A stretch of DNA of 31,279 nucleotides from Tissierella praeacuta_A (GTDB taxonomy: Bacteria; Bacillota; Clostridia; Tissierellales; Tissierellaceae), in assembly GCF_040396155.1 (NCBI RefSeq), contig NZ_JBEBOY010000038.1, forward strand, positions 1-31,279, written 5' to 3'. The translations under genes and the position numbers were made by a program. Positions 5,916 through 14,153 of this stretch are shown here, piece after piece. The notes under the pieces are model-generated. The model was not told where the DNA came from and did not search any database. It saw only the letters and a program-made list of their open reading frames with translations. The first letter of the stretch is position 1. Every line of letters starts with the position of its first letter.

Positions 5916-8267
5916 ATGGGCGAATATAAATATATTAAATGGTTTAATGAAATTGATAAAAACGATATTCCAGTGGTTGGAGGTAAGGGAGCTAACTTAG
6001 GAGAACTTACTCAAAAGGGGTTAGATGTACCACCTGGATTTTGTATAACTGCAGGAGCTTATACTCATTTTATTGATTATGCAGAACTAGATGAAATAAT
6101 CAAAGAATTGATTGGAGGCTTAGATGAAGAAAATTCTGACATGCTTCAAGGAATCAGCAGGACTATTCAAGATAGAATAAATTGCGGAGAAATACCAGAA
6201 GATTTAAAAAAGGAAATTATAGAAGCTTATAGAGAATTTAGTAAAAAGGTTAATTTAACTAATCCAGAAGTGGCGGTTAGATCATCAGCTACAGCAGAAG
6301 ATTTACCGGAGGCATCTTTTGCTGGACAGCAAGATACTTATTTACACATAAGTGGTGAAGAAGAACTACTTAGGTATGTTAGATCTTGCTGGGCATCTCT
6401 TTGGACAGCTAGAGCTATTTATTATAGAGTAAAACAAGATTTTGAACATTTTGACGTATCTTTATCTGTTGTAATTCAAAAGATGGTAAACAGTGAAAAA
6501 TCAGGAGTTATGTTTACTGCTAATCCTGTAAACAGCAATACAAATGAAATAATGATAAATGCTAGTTGGGGATTAGGTGAAGCAGTTGTATCTGGAATAG
6601 TTACTCCAGATGAATATCTAGTAAATAAGAAATCAAAGGAAATCCAAGAAAAACATATTGCAGAAAAAAATATTATGGTAATAAAGAGAAAAGATGGAGT
6701 AGGTACTGAAGAAATAAAGATTGCTGATTACTTAGGTTTTGAAAATGTAAATAATCAATGTCTGTCAGATGAAGAAATAATGACTTTAGTAAACTATGGA
6801 ATAAAAATAGAAGAAATGTATGGCTCACATCAAGATATAGAATGGGGTTTTGATAAAGATACTAAGAAACTTTATATATTACAATCAAGACCAATAACTA
6901 CTTTAAAAGGAGATGTTAGTATGGGTGAAGTAAAGGAACAAAAAGAATTAAAAATGCTTGTAAGAGGTTTACCAGCATCCCCTGGAATTGGTAGAGGAAA
7001 TGTTAGGAATATTAAAGATATATCTGAAATTGGAAGAGTTGAAGATGGTGATATCTTAGTTACAGTAATGACAAATCCTGATATGGTTCCAGCCATGAGA
7101 AAAGCAGCAGCTGTAGTTACAGATGATGGTGGCAGAACTTGCCATGCTGCCATAGTATCTAGAGAACTTGGCATACCTTGTATAGTAGGGGCAAAGAATG
7201 CCAGCCAAGTTTTAGTAGAGGGATTAGAAGTAACAGTTGATGCAAGTAGAGGAGTAGTTTATGAAGGTACTGTACTAGAAGAAAAGGAAGAAAAGAAAGT
7301 TGAAGGGGGAGCAGTAGGCATAAGTGAAGAAATACTGGCTCAATTATCTCCAATAACAGCTACAAAAATCTATATGAATCTTGGAGAGCCTTCATTAGTA
7401 GGAAAATATAAAAATTTACCTTTAGATGGTATTGGTCTAATGAGAACAGAGTTCATATTTACCAATATGATAGGTGCTCATCCAATGTATTTAGTAAAAA
7501 CAGGTCAAGGTCAATTATTAATAGATAAAATGTCTGAAGGAATTCAAATGGTAGCTGGAGAAATCTATCCAAGACCAGTTGTTGTAAGATTATCAGACTT
7601 TAGAACCAATGAATTTAGAGGACTTAAAGGCGGAGATGAAGTAGAACCAATAGAGGCAAATCCAATGATTGGATGGAGAGGAGTATCTAGATATATTTCT
7701 CCAGAATATGAAGAAGGATTTAGACTTGAATGTAGAGCATTAAGAAAAGTTAGAGAAGAATTTGGTTTAACAAATGTATATGCTATGTTACCTTTTGTAA
7801 GGACTACATGGGAATTAAAGAAAGTAAAAGAAATAATGGCAGAAGAAGGATTAGTTCAAAATAAAAATTTTAAGATTTGGATAATGGCAGAAGTACCATC
7901 TGTAGTATTTGAAGCTGAAGAGTTTGCTCAAATGGTAGATGGATTCAGTATAGGCAGTAACGACTTAACTCAACTTGTAATGGGAGCAGATAGGGATTCT
8001 GGTATATTAAACAACATGGGATATTTTGATGAAAGAAATGAGGCTGTTAAAAGAGCTATATCAGTACTTATTAAAGCAGCTCATAAATATGGAAAAACTA
8101 TTTCTATATGTGGTCAAGGGCCTAGTCAATATCCAGAATTTGCAGAGTTTCTTGTTGAAGAGGGAATAGACAGTATGAGTGTTAACCCAGATACTGTTGC
8201 TTATACAAGAAGATTGGTAGCTTCTGTCGAACAAAAGATTATATTAAGAAAACTTAGAAATATATAA
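5916..8267 (+). CDS. ppsA: Phosphoenolpyruvate synthase (pyruvate, water dikinase)
   Basis: 783 residues, the usual length. It makes phosphoenolpyruvate from pyruvate and ATP, giving AMP and phosphate, and so starts gluconeogenesis from pyruvate in the cytoplasm. The N-terminal ATP-grasp domain shows GGKGANLGEL at about 22-31 and VAVRSSATAEDLPEASFAGQ near 120. The swivelling phospho-carrier domain has the catalytic His in GGRTCHAAIVSRELGIPC at about 410. The C-terminal PEP-binding barrel has GLMRTEFIF, and SICGQGPS near 729 holds the active-site Cys. All three domains are intact. Water dikinase is preferred over the phosphate dikinase PpdK because of these motifs and the length. AGGAGG precedes the ATG. 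The gene is alone, between its own promoter and terminator. Confidence 0.95.
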   Translation: MGEYKYIKWFNEIDKNDIPVVGGKGANLGELTQKGLDVPPGFCITAGAYTHFIDYAELDEIIKELIGGLDEENSDMLQGISRTIQDRINCGEIPEDLKKEIIEAYREFSKKVNLTNPEVAVRSSATAEDLPEASFAGQQDTYLHISGEEELLRYVRSCWASLWTARAIYYRVKQDFEHFDVSLSVVIQKMVNSEKSGVMFTANPVNSNTNEIMINASWGLGEAVVSGIVTPDEYLVNKKSKEIQEKHIAEKNIMVIKRKDGVGTEEIKIADYLGFENVNNQCLSDEEIMTLVNYGIKIEEMYGSHQDIEWGFDKDTKKLYILQSRPITTLKGDVSMGEVKEQKELKMLVRGLPASPGIGRGNVRNIKDISEIGRVEDGDILVTVMTNPDMVPAMRKAAAVVTDDGGRTCHAAIVSRELGIPCIVGAKNASQVLVEGLEVTVDASRGVVYEGTVLEEKEEKKVEGGAVGISEEILAQLSPITATKIYMNLGEPSLVGKYKNLPLDGIGLMRTEFIFTNMIGAHPMYLVKTGQGQLLIDKMSEGIQMVAGEIYPRPVVVRLSDFRTNEFRGLKGGDEVEPIEANPMIGWRGVSRYISPEYEEGFRLECRALRKVREEFGLTNVYAMLPFVRTTWELKKVKEIMAEEGLVQNKNFKIWIMAEVPSVVFEAEEFAQMVDGFSIGSNDLTQLVMGADRDSGILNNMGYFDERNEAVKRAISVLIKAAHKYGKTISICGQGPSQYPEFAEFLVEEGIDSMSVNPDTVAYTRRLVASVEQKIILRKLRNI

Positions 8268-8316
8268 ATTTTATATAATATTAAAAACGAGATAACATAG
8301 GGTTTATCTATGATAT

Positions 8317-8358
8317 AAGGCATTGACATAGATCGATGCCTTAATTTCTATTTTTTTA
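8317..8358 (+). terminator. Terminator of ppsA
   Basis: AAGGCATTGA (8317-8326) pairs with TCGATGCCTT (8333-8342), 10 bp with one wobble and a 6-base loop. It is followed by a T-rich tail with seven T in a row from 8351. A smaller hairpin, CATAG/CTATG, lies at about 8296-8312 just before it. Confidence 0.7.
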
Positions 8359-8361
8359 TAG

Positions 8362-8390
8362 TTGTCAAAATTCAAGAGGTATAGTATAAT
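8362..8390 (+). promoter_or_regulatory. Promoter of the peptide-transport operon
   Basis: TTGTCA (8362-8367), a 17-base spacer and a perfect TATAAT (8385-8390): a near-consensus housekeeping promoter. Transcription would start near 8397, leaving a leader of about 140 bases. Confidence 0.75.
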
Positions 8391-8423
8391 TTTCTTATTA
8401 TAAGTTATCAAAAATAAGCGAAT

Positions 8424-8509
8424 AATCGTTTTTTTAGAATTTTCAAAATACAGGCAACAATATGTATTATTTATAAATTTGTAAATATGAAAATTCTATT
8501 TAGGCGATT
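8424..8509 (+). ncRNA. Structured 5' leader of the peptide-transport operon
   Basis: TAGAATTTTCA (8435-8445) and TGAAAATTCTA (8488-8498) are perfectly complementary over 11 bp. Outside them AATCG (8424-8428) and CGATT (8505-8509) can pair across an internal loop. Inside, AATACA/TGTATT and a weaker AT hairpin would make a branched fold. It matches no riboswitch I know. The element lies between the predicted start site and the ribosome binding site AAGGAGTGA at 8526-8534. Confidence 0.4.
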
Positions 8510-8538
8510 GAAGCGAAAAAAAAATAAGGAGTGATTCA

Positions 8539-10077
8539 ATGTTTAAAAACAAGAAAATCTTATCACTGGTGACTCTTACTCTAGTCCTATCACTTGTTTT
8601 AACAGCTTGTGGTGGAGGAGGTAAGGGAATTACTAGAAAGAACCCACCGGATACTTTGGTTGTTGCACAAGGGGCAGATGCTAAGAGTTTAGACCCACAT
8701 GCAACTAATGACCAGCCATCATCAAGAGTTACTAAACAAATTTATAACAGCTTAGTATTCGCTACTGAAGATATGGACATAGTTCCAGCTTTAGCAGAAT
8801 CATGGGAAAAACTAGATGATTTGACTTGGGAATTTAAACTTGCACAAGGTGTAAAATTCCATAATGGCGAAGAATTTAAAGCTTCAGATGTTAAGTTTAC
8901 ATTTGATAGAATGTTAGATTCACCGTCTGTATCACATATTCTTGGACCTGTTTCCGAGATTAATGTTGTAGACGATTATACAGTGCAAATAATTACTTCG
9001 GAGCCATTTGCTCCATTGCTATCTCACCTTACTCATACAGCTGCTTCAATATTAAATGAAAAAGCAGTTACAGAATATGGTGCTGATTATGGCCAAAAAC
9101 CAGTAGGAACTGGACCTTTCAAGCTTGCAGATTGGCAATCAGGAGATAAGATTACTCTTGAAAGATTTGATGATTATTTCCAAGGACCTGCAAAGTTGCA
9201 AACTGTTGTATTTAGAAATGTTCCTGAAGGAACTAACAGAACAGTTGGACTTGAAACTGGGGAAATTGATATAGCTTATGATGTTGAACCAGTGGATAAA
9301 AAGGTAGTTCAAGATACTAATGGATTAGAGTTAATTGAAGGACCATCCTTCTCAAGCCAATACTTAGGATTTAATACTAAAAAAGCTCCATTTGATAACG
9401 TTAAAGTTAGACAAGCTATTAACTATGCAGTAAAGGTACAAGAAATAATTGATGTAGCACTTGAGGGTGCAGGAGAAGTAGCTAAATCACCTTTGATGGA
9501 ATTAATCTTTGGTGCAAATGAAGAGATCGAAGGATATCCATATGATGTAGAAAAAGCAAAAGAATTATTAAAAGAAGCTGGATATGAAAATGGATTTAAA
9601 ACTTCTCTATGGACAAATGATAACCCAGTGAGAGTTAGAATAGCTGAAATAGTTCAAGCTCAACTAAAAGAAGTAGGCATTGATGTTTCAATAGAAGTAG
9701 TTGAATGGGGTGCTTTCCTAGATAGAACATCAGCTGGAGAACATGATATGTTCATTCTTGGTTGGACTACAGTAACTGGCGATGCAGACTACGGACTTTA
9801 TGCTTTATATCACAGTTCACAACACGGAGATGCTGGAAATAGATTCTTCTATACAAATCCAGAAGTAGACAGATTATTAGATGTTGGTAAAACAGAAGTA
9901 GATACTGAAAAGAGATTAGAGGCATATAAAGAAGTACAAGAATTAATAGTAGAAGATGCACCGCAATTATTCTTATACTTCCAAACTCAAAATGCTGGCG
10001 AAAATAGCTTAGTACAAGATTTTAAATTACATCCTGCTGGACATCACTCATTATATAATGTAACTATCCAAGAATAA
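8539..10077 (+). CDS. Oligopeptide/dipeptide-binding lipoprotein (SBP_bac_5 family)
   Basis: 512 residues. The signal peptide has a Lys-rich start, a Leu/Val core and the lipobox LTAC, so the mature protein is lipid-anchored through Cys24 on the outer face of the membrane. The SBP_bac_5 fold is shown by the N-terminal phrase AQGADAKSLDPHATND, by W-E-F-K-L-x-x-G-V-K-F-H-N-G-E near residue 100 and by GTGPFKL near 192. It would capture peptides for the permease encoded downstream. It is the first gene of a five-gene operon. A 109-base gap containing a stem-loop separates it from the permease, as often seen where the binding protein must outnumber the membrane parts. The exact ligand, di- or oligopeptide (or even nickel), cannot be read from the sequence. 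Confidence 0.92.
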   Translation: MFKNKKILSLVTLTLVLSLVLTACGGGGKGITRKNPPDTLVVAQGADAKSLDPHATNDQPSSRVTKQIYNSLVFATEDMDIVPALAESWEKLDDLTWEFKLAQGVKFHNGEEFKASDVKFTFDRMLDSPSVSHILGPVSEINVVDDYTVQIITSEPFAPLLSHLTHTAASILNEKAVTEYGADYGQKPVGTGPFKLADWQSGDKITLERFDDYFQGPAKLQTVVFRNVPEGTNRTVGLETGEIDIAYDVEPVDKKVVQDTNGLELIEGPSFSSQYLGFNTKKAPFDNVKVRQAINYAVKVQEIIDVALEGAGEVAKSPLMELIFGANEEIEGYPYDVEKAKELLKEAGYENGFKTSLWTNDNPVRVRIAEIVQAQLKEVGIDVSIEVVEWGAFLDRTSAGEHDMFILGWTTVTGDADYGLYALYHSSQHGDAGNRFFYTNPEVDRLLDVGKTEVDTEKRLEAYKEVQELIVEDAPQLFLYFQTQNAGENSLVQDFKLHPAGHHSLYNVTIQE

Positions 10078-10094
10078 GAAATGTAAATTATGAT

Positions 10095-10120
10095 GAAGCG
10101 GGACAACCATGTCTCGCTTC
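10095..10120 (+). other. Intercistronic stem-loop after the binding-protein gene
   Basis: GAAGCGGGAC (10095-10104) pairs with GTCTCGCTTC (10111-10120), 10 bp with one wobble and a 6-base loop. It is GC-rich for this genome. The following bases AAGTTCTTTAG are a poor T-run, so it is more likely an mRNA-stabilising or leaky termination element than a full terminator. Confidence 0.6.
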
Positions 10121-10186
10121 AAGTTCTTTAGTGTGATAACGAGAAACAATAGTAGTGTATATCCATCAGATTAAGGAGGGAGAAAG

Positions 10187-11113
10187 GTGCATAAATATAT
10201 TTTACGTAGATTATTACTCTTAATACCAGTAATATTAGGAGTTACATTTTTAGTTTTTACAATTATGTACTTTACACCAGGAAATCCTGCAAAACTTATC
10301 CTTGGTGAAAGTGCACAACCTGAACAGGTTGCGGCGTTAGAAGAAGAAATGGGTTTAAATGATCCATTTATTGTACAATATTTTAGATTTATAACAAAAG
10401 CATTAACAGGAGATTTTGGAAGATCATATTCAACTAAGAGACCTGTATTTGATGAAGTATTTGCAAGATTCCCTGCTACTTTAAAACTTACAGTGGCTGC
10501 CATGGTTATTGCAGTATTAATAGGGATTCCAGTTGGTATTATTTCCGCAACTAAACAATACTCATTGTTAGATAGTGTAGCTATGATTGGAGCTTTAATT
10601 GGGGTTTCAATGCCAGTATTCTGGTTAGGACTAATGTTGATATTAGTATTTTCTGTACATTTTAAAATTTTACCATCCAGTGGATCTGAAACTATATTAC
10701 ATTTAATTTTACCTGCCTTCTCATTGGGAGTTGGTTCAGCCGCAATTATTACTCGTATGACTAGATCATCAATGCTTGAGGTAATTAGACAAGATTATAT
10801 AAGAACTGCAAGGGCAAAAGGTGTTGCAGAGAAAAAGGTAGTAAATAAACATGCATTGAAAAATGCATTAATACCTGTTGTTACTGTAATAGGTTTACAA
10901 TTTGGACAATTACTTGGTGGTGCAGTACTTACTGAATCAGTATTCTCATGGCCAGGTGTAGGAAGATTAATGGTTGAGGCCATTAGACAAAAAGATAGTC
11001 CTATGGTTTTAGCAACAGTTGTATTTATATCTGTAACATTTAGTTTTGTTAACCTTCTAGTCGATCTATTATATGCATTTATAGATCCAAGAATTAAATC
11101 ACAATACAGATAA
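10187..11113 (+). CDS. oppB: Peptide ABC transporter permease, OppB/DppB type
   Basis: 308 residues with about six membrane segments. The GTG start at 10187 follows AAGGAGGGA (10173-10181). The N-terminus HKYILRRLLLLIPVILGVTF is the standard opening of DppB/OppB proteins. The coupling loop to the ATPase is visible as IRQDYIRTARAKGVAEKKVV followed by HALKNALIPV (EAA motif, about residues 204-232). It forms one half of the membrane channel, with the product of the next gene as the other half. Complete length, no anomalies. The Opp and Dpp names are not separable here, so the symbol is a family label. Confidence 0.92.
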   Translation: MHKYILRRLLLLIPVILGVTFLVFTIMYFTPGNPAKLILGESAQPEQVAALEEEMGLNDPFIVQYFRFITKALTGDFGRSYSTKRPVFDEVFARFPATLKLTVAAMVIAVLIGIPVGIISATKQYSLLDSVAMIGALIGVSMPVFWLGLMLILVFSVHFKILPSSGSETILHLILPAFSLGVGSAAIITRMTRSSMLEVIRQDYIRTARAKGVAEKKVVNKHALKNALIPVVTVIGLQFGQLLGGAVLTESVFSWPGVGRLMVEAIRQKDSPMVLATVVFISVTFSFVNLLVDLLYAFIDPRIKSQYR

Positions 11114-11141
11114 TTAAATTCTCAAGTAAGGAGGTAGAATA

Positions 11142-12044
11142 ATGGATAACGAGATTATAAAGGATAATGAAAATGCTTCTAGTACAAAAAGGAAAAAGAG
11201 AAGCCAATGGGGAGAAGTATGGAGAAGATTAAGAAGAAATAAAATGGCAATGTTAGGACTAACTATAATAATTATTTTAATATTATTGGCTTTATGTGCA
11301 GATATGATTGCTGATTATGAAGAAGTAGCAATAAAGATGAATACTTCCATTAGACTTCAAGGACCAAGTAAGGACCATATTTTAGGTACTGATGAGCTTG
11401 GTAGAGATATATTTGCTAGAATGATACATGGTGCTAGAGTATCTCTAAAAGTAGGTATAATAGCAGTTGGTATTGCCATTATAATTGGCGGTACATTAGG
11501 AGCAGTAGCTGGATTCTACGGTGGCAAGCTTGATAATATTATAATGAGAGCAATGGATATTTTCTTAGCAATACCAAGTATATTGCTTGCTATTGCAATA
11601 GTATCTGCTCTTGGGTCAAGTATGCCTAACTTAATGATTGCTGTAGGTATATCATCAATACCTAACTATGCACGTATTGTAAGGGCTTCAGTTCTTTCCA
11701 TTAAGGACCAAGAATTTATTGAAGCGGCTAAGGCAATTGGAGCTAAAGATACTAGAATCATATTAAAACATATATTACCAAACTCAATGGCGCCTGTAAT
11801 TGTACAAGGTACTTTAGGAGTTGCTGGTGCTATATTATCAACAGCAGGTTTAAGTTTTATAGGATTAGGTATCCAAAAGCCAGCTCCAGAATGGGGTGCA
11901 ATGCTTTCATCTGGTAGACCTTTCCTTAGAGAAGCATGGCATGTTACTACATTCCCAGGTATAGCTATTATGATCACTATCTTATCATTAAACTTACTTG
12001 GTGATGGTTTAAGAGATGCTTTAGACCCTAGACTAAAACAATAA
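11142..12044 (+). CDS. oppC: Peptide ABC transporter permease, OppC/DppC type
   Basis: 300 residues. A charged cytoplasmic N-terminus of about 35 residues rich in Lys/Arg is followed by the first membrane helix (MLGLTIIIILILLALCADMI). Then come the family's HILGTDELGRDIFARMIHGARVS-like segment and the remaining helices. The EAA coupling motif reads FIEAAKAIGAKDTRIILKHI, followed by LPNSMAPVIV. It pairs with the OppB-type protein to form the translocation pore. AAGGAGG precedes the ATG, 28 bases after the previous stop. Full length and typical. Confidence 0.92.
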   Translation: MDNEIIKDNENASSTKRKKRSQWGEVWRRLRRNKMAMLGLTIIIILILLALCADMIADYEEVAIKMNTSIRLQGPSKDHILGTDELGRDIFARMIHGARVSLKVGIIAVGIAIIIGGTLGAVAGFYGGKLDNIIMRAMDIFLAIPSILLAIAIVSALGSSMPNLMIAVGISSIPNYARIVRASVLSIKDQEFIEAAKAIGAKDTRIILKHILPNSMAPVIVQGTLGVAGAILSTAGLSFIGLGIQKPAPEWGAMLSSGRPFLREAWHVTTFPGIAIMITILSLNLLGDGLRDALDPRLKQ

Positions 12045-12060
12045 GAGAGGAGGAACTGAA

Positions 12061-13050
12061 ATGAATAAGGAATTCTTAAATATTAAAGATTTGCATATTC
12101 ACTATATAACAGAGGAAGGTACTGTTAAAGCTGTAAATGGTATTGATATAGATTTGAATAAAGGTGAGACACTGGGCCTTGTTGGTGAAACAGGGGCAGG
12201 TAAGACAACAACTGCTTTAGGAATCCTAAGATTAGTTCCTAATCCACCTGGAAAGATTGTCGAGGGTGAAATATTTTTAGAGGGACAAAACATATTAGAA
12301 TTGCCAGAAGAAGAAATGAGAATGATAAGGGGTAATAAGGTATCTATGATATTCCAAGACCCTATGACAGCTTTAAACCCAGTAATGACAGTAGGAGAAC
12401 AAATAGCGGAAGTTATTGAAATACATGAGAAATTATCAACTAAAGAAGCAGAAGAAAAATCTAAAGAAATGCTTGAACTAGTTGGTATACCAGGAGCAAG
12501 AGCAAATGATTATCCACATCAATTCTCAGGTGGTATGAAACAAAGGGTAGTTATAGCTATAGCTTTAGCATGTAACCCTGGACTTTTAATAGCTGATGAG
12601 CCTACTACAGCTCTTGATGTTACTATTCAAGCACAGGTTTTAGACCTTATGAATAAATTAAAAAAAGATTTTAATACAGCAATGTTATTAATTACACACG
12701 ATTTAGGTGTTGTAGCTGAAGTTTGCGATAAAGTAGCTATAATGTATGCTGGAGAAATAGTAGAGTACGCAAATATTGAGGAGCTTTTTGAAAATCCAAA
12801 ACATCCATATACTAAAGGATTATTTGGATCTATCCCAAGTCTTGATGAAGAGGTAGATAGATTAAAACCAATAAAAGGATTAATGCCAGACCCTACTAAT
12901 TTACCTTCAGGATGTAAGTTCCATCCAAGATGTGTATATGCTACTGAAGCTTGTAAAGATAATCAGCCTAAAGACGTACAAGTAACAGATGGACATAGAG
13001 TAAAATGTTTGATTTATTCTGGACAAGTAGAGCCAAAGGGGGATATATAA
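12061..13050 (+). CDS. oppD: Peptide ABC transporter ATPase, OppD/DppD type
   Basis: 329 residues. Walker A GETGAGKTT at about 41-49, Q-loop FQDPMTALNP, signature FSGGMKQR, Walker B LLIADEPTTALDV and the switch His in LLITHDLGVV are all intact. The C-terminal oligopeptide-transporter extension follows and holds four Cys in the spacing C-x5-C-x6-C-x17-C (GCKFHPRC and onward). Family knowledge: in at least one clostridial-type DppD this Cys motif binds an iron-sulfur cluster. It powers import together with OppF as a heterodimer. GAGGAGG precedes the start, and the stop is immediately followed by the next ATG with no gap. Confidence 0.93.
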   Translation: MNKEFLNIKDLHIHYITEEGTVKAVNGIDIDLNKGETLGLVGETGAGKTTTALGILRLVPNPPGKIVEGEIFLEGQNILELPEEEMRMIRGNKVSMIFQDPMTALNPVMTVGEQIAEVIEIHEKLSTKEAEEKSKEMLELVGIPGARANDYPHQFSGGMKQRVVIAIALACNPGLLIADEPTTALDVTIQAQVLDLMNKLKKDFNTAMLLITHDLGVVAEVCDKVAIMYAGEIVEYANIEELFENPKHPYTKGLFGSIPSLDEEVDRLKPIKGLMPDPTNLPSGCKFHPRCVYATEACKDNQPKDVQVTDGHRVKCLIYSGQVEPKGDI

Positions 13051-14016
13051 ATGGAACCAATATTACAAGTTCGAGATTTAAAGAAATATTTTAATACCCC
13101 TAAAGGATTACTTCATGCAGTTGATGGTGTTACTTTTGATATTAATAAAGGAGAAACTCTTGGAGTTGTAGGGGAATCAGGTTGTGGAAAATCAACTTTA
13201 GGTAGAGTAATACTCCATTTACTAGAAGCTACAGATGGAGAATTATTTTACGAAGGTGAAGATATAACAAAGCTTACAAAAACACAATTTAGGGAATTGA
13301 GACAGAAGATGCAAATTATTTTCCAAGACCCATTTTCATCTTTAAACCCTAGAATGACAGTTAGTGAAATCATTAAAGAACCACTAATAATTCATAAAGT
13401 AATAAAAGATAAGAGAGAATTAGACAAAAAAGTGTCTAAATTAATGGATACAGTAGGTTTAGCGGATAGACTTGTAAACACATATCCTCATGAGCTTGAT
13501 GGAGGTAGGAGACAAAGAATTGGTATTGCACGTGCATTAGCACTTAGTCCAGGATTTATAGTATGTGATGAGCCAGTATCAGCTCTTGACGTATCTATCC
13601 AAGCACAAGTATTAAACTTAATGCAAGATTTACAAAAGGAAATGGATTTAACTTATATGTTTATTACCCATGACTTATCTGTAGTTAAACATATATCAAA
13701 CGATATTCTTGTAATGTATCTTGGACAATTAGTTGAAAAAGCAAGTTCTAAGGATTTATTTAAAAATCCATTACATCCTTATACAAAGGCTTTACTTTCA
13801 GCTATACCAGTACCAAGCTTAAAATATAAGAGAGAAAGAGTATTATTAAAAGGCGAACTTGCTTCGCCAATAAATCCAAAACCAGGATGTAGATTTGCTC
13901 AGAGATGTATCTATGCAAAAGACAATTGTCATGTTGATGATCCAGTAATAGAAGAAGTAATGCCAGGTCATTTCGTAGCATGTCATCATATAAGAGAAAT
14001 AAATGGATTAAAATAG
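13051..14016 (+). CDS. oppF: Peptide ABC transporter ATPase, OppF/DppF type
   Basis: 321 residues, starting directly after the OppD stop, so translation is coupled; AAAGGGGGA at the end of oppD can serve as ribosome binding site. Walker A GESGCGKST is at about 42-50, then IIFQDPFSSLNPRMTV, Walker B FIVCDEPVSALDV and FITHDLSVV. The signature reads LDGGRRQR instead of the usual LSGGQ, so the Ser is replaced by Asp and the Gln by Arg. I recall this variant from other OppF/DppF proteins of anaerobes, so it is not taken as a loss of function. The C-terminal extension has the same four-Cys spacing as OppD. The operon ends here with a terminator. Confidence 0.93.
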   Translation: MEPILQVRDLKKYFNTPKGLLHAVDGVTFDINKGETLGVVGESGCGKSTLGRVILHLLEATDGELFYEGEDITKLTKTQFRELRQKMQIIFQDPFSSLNPRMTVSEIIKEPLIIHKVIKDKRELDKKVSKLMDTVGLADRLVNTYPHELDGGRRQRIGIARALALSPGFIVCDEPVSALDVSIQAQVLNLMQDLQKEMDLTYMFITHDLSVVKHISNDILVMYLGQLVEKASSKDLFKNPLHPYTKALLSAIPVPSLKYKRERVLLKGELASPINPKPGCRFAQRCIYAKDNCHVDDPVIEEVMPGHFVACHHIREINGLK

Positions 14017-14023
14017 TTCGAAA

Positions 14024-14063
14024 TAAAAGAAAAAGGCAGATTATCTGCCTTTTTTCTTTTATT
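14024..14063 (+). terminator. Terminator of the peptide-transport operon
   Basis: AAAAGGCAGA (14031-14040) pairs with TCTGCCTTTT (14044-14053) around a TTA loop. The pairing can extend outward through A-rich and T-rich flanks, and the T-run follows. Confidence 0.88.
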
Positions 14064-14079
14064 AAATATTTAATTATAG

Positions 14080-14085
14080 TATAAT
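14080..14085 (+). promoter_or_regulatory. Possible -10 element for the Xaa-Pro aminopeptidase gene
   Basis: TATAAT at 14080-14085 lies 68 bases before the start codon and after the operon terminator. I see no good -35 at 17 bases, so the call rests on the -10 and on the need for a promoter here. Confidence 0.35.
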
Positions 14086-14153
14086 AAGATTATTACTTAG
14101 ATGAGTAACGGTTGTATTTACTAATAAATTTAAAAGGATTTAGGAGGGTGAGT

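Noticed and set aside
6872..7353. Minus-strand open frames inside ppsA
   Set aside because: They are antisense shadows of a conserved gene. Their Ser/Pro/Leu-rich composition comes from the reverse complement of the coding strand.
13051..14016. OppF signature LDGGRRQR as a sign of an inactive ATPase
   Set aside because: The remaining ATPase motifs are intact and I recall this variant in other peptide-transporter ATPases of anaerobes, so it looks like family variation.
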